NCBI GenBank assembly: GCA_025357355.1 | Contig: JANXPK010000280.1 | Coordinates: 1-6,952, forward strand | Reading direction: 5' to 3' | DNA: 6,952 bases | Source of the DNA: Rhodobacterales bacterium | GTDB lineage: Bacteria; Pseudomonadota; Alphaproteobacteria; Rhodobacterales; Rhodobacteraceae | Shown: one piece after another, positions 1-5,742 of the stretch | How positions within the stretch are numbered: position 1 is the first letter of the stretch | Layout: every line of letters begins with the position of its first letter | Translations under genes and position numbers: made by a program | Notes under the pieces: generated by a model | What the model saw: the letters and a program-made list of their open reading frames with translations, nothing else | What the model was told of the DNA's origin: nothing | Database searches by the model: none

Positions 1-53
1 GATTCGCAAGCCTATGGTTAACGCGGTCCTGGGGCCGAAAATCTCACCGCAAG

Positions 54-97
54 TGTAGAGGCAATGTAGGCAGAATGTAGGTGGTTTGTAGGTCGTT
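54..97. repeat. Four tandem 11-bp direct repeats headed by TGTAG
   Basis: TGTAG begins at exactly 54, 65, 76 and 87, giving four contiguous 11-bp units: tgtagaggcaa, tgtaggcagaa, tgtaggtggtt and tgtaggtcgtt. The head is invariant, its sixth base is G in three of four units, and the remaining five bases vary. A period near one helical turn with a conserved head and variable spacer is what is expected of a protein-binding array, where successive sites face the same side of the DNA. No fifth unit is found on either side. The period is not a multiple of three, which argues against a coding repeat. The bound protein is unknown. Confidence 0.75.
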
Positions 98-105
98 CAT
101 CTTTG

Positions 106-124
106 GTTAATCAGGCCAGTTAAC
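106..124. promoter_or_regulatory. Possible dyad operator or CtrA-like half-sites (GTTAA-N9-TTAAC)
   Basis: GTTAA at 106-110 and TTAAC at 120-124 form an inverted repeat around a 9-bp centre, nine bases after the TGTAG array ends. A related sequence, ATGGTTAA (TTAACCAT on the minus strand), lies at 14-21. Alphaproteobacterial CtrA recognises TTAA-N7-TTAA and half-sites resembling TTAACCAT. The spacing here is 9 rather than 7, so a canonical full CtrA site is not present. The function is inferred only from base pattern and position. Confidence 0.25.
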
Positions 125-158
125 ACTGCGAACTCAAGGGCTTGGCCAGACCGGACCC

Positions 159-1409
159 TCAGTCCAGTATCACCAGCGCATGGCGCTTCTTGCCCGCCGT
201 CAGCTTTAAGGGATCGATCAACTCACCCGCCCCAATCCGCAGACCGGCATCGATCACCACCGCGTCATTCATCCGCGCCCCGCCTTCCAGGATCAGCCGC
301 TTGGCCTCCTTGCCGGTCGCCGCCAATCCAGTCCGGACAAAAAGCTGTGCGATTGTAAGGCCTTCGGCGATGTCCTTCACCGAAAGCTTCAAGGTCGGAA
401 GATCATCCCCGACGCCACCCTTTTCAAAAACCTCCCGCGCCGTCGCCTCCGCCGCCACCGCTGCCTCGGCCCCGTGCAAAAGCGTCGTGGCGATGTTGGC
501 CAGGGTGATCTTGGCCGCGTTGATCTCCGATCCGTGCAGAGCGCCAAGGCGGTCGCACTCCTCAACCGGCAATTCAGTGAATATTTTCAAGAACTTGCCA
601 ACATCGGCATCTGGAACATTGCGCCAAAACTGCCAGAATTCGTAGGGCGACAGCATGTCGGCGTTCAGCCATACGGCCCCGCCCAGCGATTTTCCCATCT
701 TCCGACCGTCCGACATTGTCAGCAAAGGCGTGGTCAATCCGAAGATTTCATCGTCCACCACCCGCCGCGTCAGGTCGACGCCGCCCACGATATTGCCCCA
801 CTGATCCGACCCGCCCATCTGCAACAGGCAGCCATAGCGCCGATGGATTTCAAGAAAATCATAGGCTTGCAAGATCATGTAGTTGAATTCGAGGAAGGAC
901 AGGCTTTGCTCGCGGTCCAGCCGCGACTTGACGGATTCAAAGCCGAGCATCCGGTTGACCGAGAAATGCCGCCCGATGTCGCGCAGGAAATCAAGGTAGT
1001 TGAGTCGGTCCAGCCATTCGGAGTTGTTGAGCATGATGGCATCGTTGGCGCCGTCACCATACGAAAGGTAGCGGGCAAAGACCTTTTGCAGACCGGCGAT
1101 GTTCTCGTCGATTTTCTGGGCGGTCAGCAGCGGGCGTTCCTCGGCGCGGAACGACGGGTCGCCGATCTTGGTGGTGCCGCCGCCCATCAGCGTTATCGGC
1201 TTGTGGCCGCATTTCTGCAACCAGCGCAATGCCATGATGTTCATCAGATGCCCGACATGCAGGCTGGCGGCGGTGGCGTCATAGCCGATATAGGCGGGCA
1301 CCACGCCGTGCAGCAAGGCCGCGTCAAGTTCTTGATAATCCGTGCAATCCGCGACAAAGCCGCGTTCCTGCATCACGCGCAGGAAATCTGATTTCGGATG
1401 GTAGGTCAT
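159..1409 (-). CDS. tyrS: Tyrosyl-tRNA synthetase
   Basis: The 416-residue product charges tRNA-Tyr with tyrosine using ATP in the cytoplasm and is essential for translation. It is a class I synthetase: the HIGH signature is HVGH at residues 51-54, preceded by the YIGYDATAASL strand of the tyrosine/ATP pocket (40-50). The conserved tyrosine-site segment QAYDFL is at 181-186, GGSDQWGN at 199-206, and the KMSKS loop appears as KMGKS at 237-241. An S4-like RNA-binding domain occupies about 350-416. The length is close to the usual ~420 residues, so the gene is complete. The start at 1409 was chosen because a GAGG lies five bases upstream and the protein then begins MTYHPKSDF, the N-terminus I recall for Rhodobacteraceae TyrS. 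The same frame stays open upstream through the antisense of anmK, but that part shows no family similarity. The gene is divergent from anmK across 45 bp. Confidence 0.97.
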   Translation of the reverse strand: MTYHPKSDFLRVMQERGFVADCTDYQELDAALLHGVVPAYIGYDATAASLHVGHLMNIMALRWLQKCGHKPITLMGGGTTKIGDPSFRAEERPLLTAQKIDENIAGLQKVFARYLSYGDGANDAIMLNNSEWLDRLNYLDFLRDIGRHFSVNRMLGFESVKSRLDREQSLSFLEFNYMILQAYDFLEIHRRYGCLLQMGGSDQWGNIVGGVDLTRRVVDDEIFGLTTPLLTMSDGRKMGKSLGGAVWLNADMLSPYEFWQFWRNVPDADVGKFLKIFTELPVEECDRLGALHGSEINAAKITLANIATTLLHGAEAAVAAEATAREVFEKGGVGDDLPTLKLSVKDIAEGLTIAQLFVRTGLAATGKEAKRLILEGGARMNDAVVIDAGLRIGAGELIDPLKLTAGKKRHALVILD

Positions 1410-1454
1410 GATGGCCTCGTGCATTAAGGTGGCAGGGGTATAGCGGGGCGGGGC
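1410..1454. promoter_or_regulatory. Short divergent tyrS/anmK intergenic region
   Basis: Only 45 bp separate the two divergent start codons, so promoter elements must overlap each other or reach into the opposing coding sequences. A TATA-like block at 1437-1442 reads TATACC on the minus strand. TATAGC on the plus strand (1439-1444) could serve as a -10 for anmK, placing its transcript start about at the ATG. No good -35 hexamer is seen at the expected spacing for either, so promoter assignment is tentative. Confidence 0.3.
1415..1418 (-). promoter_or_regulatory. Shine-Dalgarno of tyrS that decides its start
   Basis: Minus-strand GAGG stands five bases before the ATG at 1409. The alternative in-frame ATG at 1424 (adding MHEAI) has only the sequence CCTGCCACCTTA before it, with no purine-rich ribosome-binding site. 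This favours 1409. Confidence 0.65.
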
Positions 1455-2558
1455 ATGAAGGGGAAGCGGGCGATTTGGGCCTTGGGCGCGATGTCGGGCA
1501 CCTCGCTGGACGGTGTCGATGCCGCCATGGTGCTGACTGACGGCGAGACGGTGTTCGAGTTTGGTCCCCATGCCTATCGGCCCTATTCTGCGGCGGAACG
1601 GCAGGTGATCCGGTCGGCGCTGGGTCGATGGCCGAAGGAGCCGGGGGTGGCTGAGGCGGCGGAAGTAGTGGAGACGGCGCATGTGGAGGTGCTGAGCCGG
1701 TTCAGCGGGGCGGAAGTCATTGGGTTTCATGGCCAAACTCTGGCGCACGAGCCAGGGGGGCGGGGCACGCATCAGGCCGGGGACGGGGCGCTGTTGTCCC
1801 AGGCTTTGGGGGTAACCACGGTTTGGGATTTCCGCAGCACCGATGTCGAGATGGGTGGGCAGGGCGCGCCGCTGGCGCCATTCTTTCACTACGCGCTGGC
1901 GCGGTTCATCGGCGCTACGGAGCCGCTGGCAATGCTCAATCTTGGCGGTGTCGGCAATGTGACGTGGATCAATCCTTGGGTTGCGCGACCCGAGGACAGG
2001 GGGGCACTGCTGGCCTTTGATACCGGACCCGCCAATGCGCCGGTCAACGATCTGATGCAGGCGCGGCGCGGTATCGTGCAGGATGAGGGCGGGGCTTTGG
2101 CGTTGCAGGGCCAGGTGGATGCGGCGGTGCTGGCGCGGTTTCTGGCGCTGCCATATTTCCACCGGATGCCGCCGAAATCGTCGGATCGCAATGACTTCCG
2201 TCTGCTTCTTGATCAGGTTTCTCAACTGTCCGACCCCGATGCCGCGGCGACGTTGTCCGCTGCCGCTGCCGCCGCCGTAGCGTGGGGGGCGGAACATTTT
2301 CCGGCGCCGGTCAGCCGGATGCTGGTCACTGGCGGCGGGCGGCACAATGCGGCGATGATGGCGGAACTCGCCGCCCGCTTGCCCGGGGTTGCCCCGATTG
2401 AGGCGGCGGGGCTGAACGGCGACATGCTGGAGGCGCAGGCCTTTGCCTATCTGGCGGTGCGGGTGATGCGGGGGCTGCCGACCTCGGCGCCCTCGACCAC
2501 TGGTGTCCCGGCGGCCGTCGGAGGCGGGCGAATCAGCCGGCCAGATAGCGCTGCATAG
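1455..2558 (+). CDS. anmK: Anhydro-N-acetylmuramic acid kinase
   Basis: The 367-residue enzyme opens the 1,6-anhydro ring of anhydroMurNAc and phosphorylates it with ATP to MurNAc-6-phosphate, a cytoplasmic step of peptidoglycan recycling upstream of MurQ. It has the ASKHA-type fold marks of the family: phosphate-1 loop GAMSGTSLDGVD at 11-22, GFHGQTLAHEP at 90-100, NLGGVGNVTWI at 162-172, the catalytic-base motif FDTGPANAPVND at 188-199 (Asp189, corresponding to E. coli Asp182), the adenosine motif LVTGGGRHN at 290-298, and the C-terminal EAQAFAYLAVR at 326-336 followed by a LPTSAPSTTGVP segment. The length is typical. ATG 1455 is the first usable start after an in-frame TAA at 1425; GTG and TTG are absent between. 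It has no clear Shine-Dalgarno, the upstream bases being GGGGCGGGGC. Its last 26 bp overlap the end of mtlK on the other strand. Confidence 0.95.
   Translation: MKGKRAIWALGAMSGTSLDGVDAAMVLTDGETVFEFGPHAYRPYSAAERQVIRSALGRWPKEPGVAEAAEVVETAHVEVLSRFSGAEVIGFHGQTLAHEPGGRGTHQAGDGALLSQALGVTTVWDFRSTDVEMGGQGAPLAPFFHYALARFIGATEPLAMLNLGGVGNVTWINPWVARPEDRGALLAFDTGPANAPVNDLMQARRGIVQDEGGALALQGQVDAAVLARFLALPYFHRMPPKSSDRNDFRLLLDQVSQLSDPDAAATLSAAAAAAVAWGAEHFPAPVSRMLVTGGGRHNAAMMAELAARLPGVAPIEAAGLNGDMLEAQAFAYLAVRVMRGLPTSAPSTTGVPAAVGGGRISRPDSAA
2533..2558. other. Convergent 26-bp overlap of anmK and mtlK coding ends
   Basis: The anmK TAG is at 2556-2558 and the mtlK TGA reads 2535-2533 on the other strand, so the last eight codons of each gene share DNA. 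No hairpin with a T-run was seen on either strand around the junction, so the two transcripts probably end inside each other or by Rho. Confidence 0.85.
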
Positions 2559-3969
2559 CGGCCTCGACCCCGTTGGCCCAGAGATAGGCCAGATTTTCGG
2601 CAAAGCGGGCGGCAAAACCCTGATGCAGGGCCAGATCGCCATAAATCTCGGTCATGGAGATCCATTGCGCGGGATCGCGGCGGGCCGCAAGGGCGCGCTG
2701 GTGCAACACGTCCCAATTGGGATCGTTCGGCGCAATCACCGCACCCTTTTCGTCGGTCCCGGCACAATAGCGACACCAGATGGCGGACAGCAATGTCAGT
2801 CCCTCGGCACTGCCACCTGCCGCCAACACGTCGCGAATCGAGGGGATGATGAACTTGGGTTGGCGGTTGGAACCGTCCAGACACAGGCGGCGGACGGTGT
2901 CGGCAACCTCGGGGTTAGAGAAACGCTCGATGACCAGAGCCTTGTAGTCCATGAGGTCCTGACCGGGAACCGGCGGCACGATGGGCAGGATCTCGCGGGT
3001 CTCGACGGCGTCAAGAAAGGTGCGGATGGTGGGGTCGGCCATGTCCTCGTGGACATACTCAATCCCCTTCAACCCACCAGGATAGGCGATGATGGCGTGG
3101 CCGCCGTTCAGAATGCGGATCTTCATCGTCTCGAATTCATGGACATGGGCGGTGAAGGTGACCCCGACCTTTTCAAGCGCCGGGCGACCTGCGGGAAAGT
3201 TATCCTCCAGCACCCATTGCCGGAACGGCTCGCAGGTCACGGGAACCGGATCATCGTCCAGACCGAACTCGGCGGCCATGGCGCGTTCGCGCGGGCCGGT
3301 GGCGGGGGTGATGCGGTCGACCATGCCGTTGGGAAAGGCGACGTTGGCTGCAACCCAATCGGCAAAGGCGGGATCGGACAGGTGGGCAAGGCCGACAACG
3401 GCGTTGTGGGTGACCAGACCATTGCCCGGCAGATTGTCGCAGGACATCACGGTAAAGGGCACCACCCCTGCCGTACGACGCAAGCGCAACGCAGCAAGGA
3501 TGGCACCAAAGGCGGTGCGGGGGCGGGAGGGTGCCTTTGCATCCGCCACTATCTCGGCAGCCCTGGGATCAAAGCTGCCGGTGGCCGCATCGACATAGTA
3601 ACCGCCCTCGGTCACGGTAAGCGAGACGATGCGGATGGCAGGATCGGACATTGCGGCGATCAGGGCGGCGTTGTCATCGCGAACCTCGATGAACCCCGTC
3701 ATCGCGCCGATGCGGCGGGCACGGCGGCCCGTGGGGTCAAGTTCGATCACGGTGGACAGGCAATCTTGGGCCATCAGGGCGTCGCGCATCCGCGCATCCG
3801 TGGCGCGCACGCCAGCGCCCAGGATGGCCCAATCGTGACCCTCACCCAGTGCGAACAGGTCATCAAGATAGACCGCCATATGGGCGCGGTGGAAGTTGCC
3901 GAGGCCAATGTGGACGATGCCCGGCTTGAGTGACTTGCGGTCGTAGGCGGGCAAAGCGGCGGTATTCAT
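2533..3969 (-). CDS. mtlK: Mannitol 2-dehydrogenase (polyol-specific long-chain dehydrogenase)
   Basis: The 478-residue product is predicted to oxidise D-mannitol to D-fructose with NAD+ in the cytoplasm. It belongs to the polyol-specific long-chain dehydrogenase family. The N-terminal Rossmann domain opens with VHIGLGNFHRAH (19-30). Active-site residues match Pseudomonas fluorescens mannitol dehydrogenase with a constant offset of 12: Asn179 (SCDN), Asp218 within the family signature FPNGMVDRITP (212-222), and the Lys283-x4-Asn288-x2-His291 catalytic motif in KIRILNGGH. The length equals that of the R. sphaeroides enzyme as I recall it. It is the last gene of the smo cluster. Its ATG follows the smoS TGA by a single base, so it is probably translationally coupled; only a weak GGATGG precedes it. 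D-arabinitol is a possible alternative or additional substrate, since family members share it, but gene context favours mannitol. Confidence 0.92.
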   Translation of the reverse strand: MNTAALPAYDRKSLKPGIVHIGLGNFHRAHMAVYLDDLFALGEGHDWAILGAGVRATDARMRDALMAQDCLSTVIELDPTGRRARRIGAMTGFIEVRDDNAALIAAMSDPAIRIVSLTVTEGGYYVDAATGSFDPRAAEIVADAKAPSRPRTAFGAILAALRLRRTAGVVPFTVMSCDNLPGNGLVTHNAVVGLAHLSDPAFADWVAANVAFPNGMVDRITPATGPRERAMAAEFGLDDDPVPVTCEPFRQWVLEDNFPAGRPALEKVGVTFTAHVHEFETMKIRILNGGHAIIAYPGGLKGIEYVHEDMADPTIRTFLDAVETREILPIVPPVPGQDLMDYKALVIERFSNPEVADTVRRLCLDGSNRQPKFIIPSIRDVLAAGGSAEGLTLLSAIWCRYCAGTDEKGAVIAPNDPNWDVLHQRALAARRDPAQWISMTEIYGDLALHQGFAARFAENLAYLWANGVEAAMQRYLAG

Positions 3970-3970
3970 G

Positions 3971-4738
3971 TCAGGCCATCCAGTTGCCGCCGTCCACGCC
4001 GTAGCATTGGGCGACGATGTAATCGGCTTCCGGTGTGGCGAGGAATATCGCCATGCCGGTCAGGTCTTGCGGAGTAGCCATCCGGCCGCTCGGCACCGCG
4101 GCGCCGACTAGGCGTTTCTTTTCGCCTGGGGGGCGATGTTCATAGTGGGCGAATTTGGCGTCCACCCCGTCCCAATGCGCGCCGTCTACCACGCCCGGGG
4201 CGATGGCGTTGACGTTGATGCCGTGCTTGATCAGGTCAAGCCCGGCCGACTGGGTCAGGCTGATCACGGCGGCCTTGCTGGCGCAGTAGACTGCGACCAG
4301 TCCTTCGCCGCGTCGGCCGGCCTGCGAGGCCATGTTGATGATCTTGCCACTGCCTTGGGCGATCATGTGGCGGGCGGCGGCTTGCAGGCAGAACAGGGTG
4401 CCTGCCACATTGACGGCGAAAAGCGTGTCATAAGAGGCGCGGGTGATCTCGACAACTGGGGCTGCATCAAAGAGGGCGGCGTTGTTGATCAGGATGTCAA
4501 GGCGGCCCATATCCGCGATGGCGGCGGCAAAACCAGCGTTGATCGAGGCCTGATCGGTGACGTCGATCACCTGGGCGCGGGCCTGGGGCCCAAGCTCGGC
4601 CACGGCCCTTTGCAAGGCGGCGGCGTTGACATCGCTCAGCGTCACCGTCGCACCTTCGGCTATATAGGCGCGGGCAAAGTCAAAGCCGATGCCGCGCGCC
4701 GCCCCGGTGATCAGCGCGCATTTGCCTTGTAGCCTCAT
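3971..4738 (-). CDS. smoS: Sorbitol (glucitol) dehydrogenase, short-chain dehydrogenase family
   Basis: The 255-residue cytoplasmic enzyme is predicted to oxidise D-sorbitol to D-fructose with NAD+. The R. sphaeroides counterpart also converts galactitol to tagatose. It is a classical SDR: cofactor motif TGAARGIG at 11-18, Asp36 after the second strand (LSDVN), which favours NAD over NADP, NNAA at 85-88, and the catalytic tetrad Asn110, Ser138, Tyr151 and Lys155 (YCASK). Long stretches such as KIINMASQAGRRGE, NVNAIAPGVVDG and FLATPEADYIVAQ, and the end GGNWM, agree with my memory of the crystallised R. sphaeroides sorbitol dehydrogenase. Length is normal. Its ATG overlaps the smoK stop as ATGA, and GGAAGG lies a few bases upstream within smoK, so translation is likely coupled to the transporter ATPase. 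Confidence 0.94.
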   Translation of the reverse strand: MRLQGKCALITGAARGIGFDFARAYIAEGATVTLSDVNAAALQRAVAELGPQARAQVIDVTDQASINAGFAAAIADMGRLDILINNAALFDAAPVVEITRASYDTLFAVNVAGTLFCLQAAARHMIAQGSGKIINMASQAGRRGEGLVAVYCASKAAVISLTQSAGLDLIKHGINVNAIAPGVVDGAHWDGVDAKFAHYEHRPPGEKKRLVGAAVPSGRMATPQDLTGMAIFLATPEADYIVAQCYGVDGGNWMA

Positions 4739-5733
4739 GGAAAGACCCTTCCGTCGGCACCAAAGCGGTGAACTTTGCCTGCTTGCGGGGCCAGTTGCAC
4801 CGTGTCGCCGTGTTTGAACGTGACCTCGCCACCTGCCCGCACTGTAATCGTGCCTACGACATCGGTTTCGACCTTGAGGTAGGTGTCCGATCCCAGATGT
4901 TCGGACAGCACCACAACGCCCGCCCAGCCGCCCGCTGACACCACATTCAGATGTTCGGGCCGCACGCCGATGGTCGTGGCGCCTAGCTTGGTGGCCTCTG
5001 CGCCTTCGATCAGATTCATCTTGGGGCTGCCGATGAAGCCTGCGACGAAGGTGTTGGCCGGGTGGTTGTACAGCTCCAGTGGCGAGCCCACCTGCTCGAT
5101 GTTGCCGGCGTTCAGCACGACGATCTTGTCGGCCATCGTCATCGCCTCGACCTGATCGTGCGTCACATAGATCATCGTGGTCTTGAGCGTATGGTGCAGT
5201 TCGGTGATTTCCTGCCGCATCGAGACGCGCAAGGCGGCATCAAGGTTCGACAGGGGTTCGTCGAACAGAAACGCCTTCGGTTCCCGCACGATGGCGCGGC
5301 CGATGGCGACGCGCTGACGCTGGCCGCCCGACAACTGGCCGGGGCGACGGTCAAGATAGGCGCCAAGGTTCAGCACTTTCGCGGCGGCATCCACCTTTTG
5401 CGCGGCCTGCGCCGGATCCATCCCCGCCATCTTCAGCGGAAAGGCGATGTTCTTGCGGACCGACATGTGCGGGTAAAGCGCGTAGGACTGAAACACCATC
5501 GCCAGACCACGCTTGGCAGGCGGCAGGTCGGTAGCGTCCATGCCATCAATCTCGATGGTGCCGGACGTGGTATCCTCCAGCCCCGCGATCAGGCGCAACA
5601 GCGTGGATTTGCCGCAGCCCGAGGGGCCGACAAAGACCACGAAGTCACCATTGTCGATGGTCAGGTCGATCTTGGGAATGACGGCAACTTCGCCAAAGGC
5701 CTTGCGGACGGATTTCAGAACGATCTTGCCCAT
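4735..5733 (-). CDS. smoK: Polyol ABC transporter ATP-binding protein (MalK family)
   Basis: The 332-residue ATPase energises polyol import by the SmoF/SmoG channel and sits on the cytoplasmic face of the membrane. The nucleotide-binding domain is complete: Walker A GPSGCGKST at 36-44, Q-loop Gln82, signature LSGGQ at 134-138, Walker B AFLFDEP at 154-160 (Asp158, Glu159), D-loop SNLD at 162-165 and switch His192. Residues from about 235 form the C-terminal OB/TOBE region typical of MalK/UgpC-type subunits, including IGVRPEHL at 255-262. Length matches R. sphaeroides SmoK. The start lies seven bases after the smoG stop; the 3' end overlaps smoS by four bases. Polyol specificity rests on the neighbouring dehydrogenases and the conserved operon order, since MalK-type ATPases alone do not define substrate. 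Confidence 0.93.
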   Translation of the reverse strand: MGKIVLKSVRKAFGEVAVIPKIDLTIDNGDFVVFVGPSGCGKSTLLRLIAGLEDTTSGTIEIDGMDATDLPPAKRGLAMVFQSYALYPHMSVRKNIAFPLKMAGMDPAQAAQKVDAAAKVLNLGAYLDRRPGQLSGGQRQRVAIGRAIVREPKAFLFDEPLSNLDAALRVSMRQEITELHHTLKTTMIYVTHDQVEAMTMADKIVVLNAGNIEQVGSPLELYNHPANTFVAGFIGSPKMNLIEGAEATKLGATTIGVRPEHLNVVSAGGWAGVVVLSEHLGSDTYLKVETDVVGTITVRAGGEVTFKHGDTVQLAPQAGKVHRFGADGRVFP

Positions 5734-5737
5734 GTGT

Positions 5738-5742
5738 CCCTC
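5738..5742 (-). promoter_or_regulatory. Shine-Dalgarno of smoK overlapping the smoG stop
   Basis: The junction reads TGAGGGACACATG on the minus strand. GAGGG shares two bases with the smoG TGA and lies four bases from the smoK ATG. A terminating ribosome would be placed directly on the next initiation site, which suggests coupled, balanced synthesis of permease and ATPase. Confidence 0.7.

Larger units (their letters stand above)
1..158. other. Non-coding region downstream of tyrS
   Basis: No convincing gene lies here; it follows the tyrS stop and runs off the window edge. It contains four TGTAG-headed 11-bp direct repeats (54-97) and GTTAA-type sites at 17-22, 106-110 and 119-124. No hairpin followed by a T-run is seen after tyrS, so no intrinsic terminator is called. 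The unusual content suggests a regulatory region, possibly for a gene left of the window, but that gene is not visible, so its identity and direction are unknown. Confidence 0.6.

Noticed and set aside
125..158. Possible intrinsic terminator after tyrS around the GGCCAAGCCC/GGGCTTGGCC sequence.
   Set aside because: Only a short TGGCCA palindrome is present, without a stable stem or following T-run on the minus strand.
687..701. KMGKS in place of the canonical KMSKS in TyrS.
   Set aside because: Bacterial TyrS proteins commonly have Gly at this position (for example KFGKS), so this is normal for the family.
474..1391. A 305-codon plus-strand open frame opposite tyrS.
   Set aside because: It is entirely antisense to a certain tyrS, no domain is recognised and no ribosome-binding site was noted.
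1410..1424. Alternative tyrS start at 1424 adding five residues.
   Set aside because: No Shine-Dalgarno precedes it, whereas GAGG is well placed for 1409.
1410..2642. The tyrS reading frame stays open for about 411 codons upstream, antisense to anmK, and could be read as an 827-residue fusion.
   Set aside because: The extension has an Arg/Pro/His-rich composition with no recognisable domain, lies opposite a clear anmK, and TyrS of normal length starts at 1409 with a ribosome-binding site.
2503..3933. A 476-codon plus-strand open frame opposite mtlK.
   Set aside because: Gly/His/Asp-rich translation with no family motifs. mtlK on the other strand has all its active-site residues, so this is a codon-bias shadow of GC-rich DNA.
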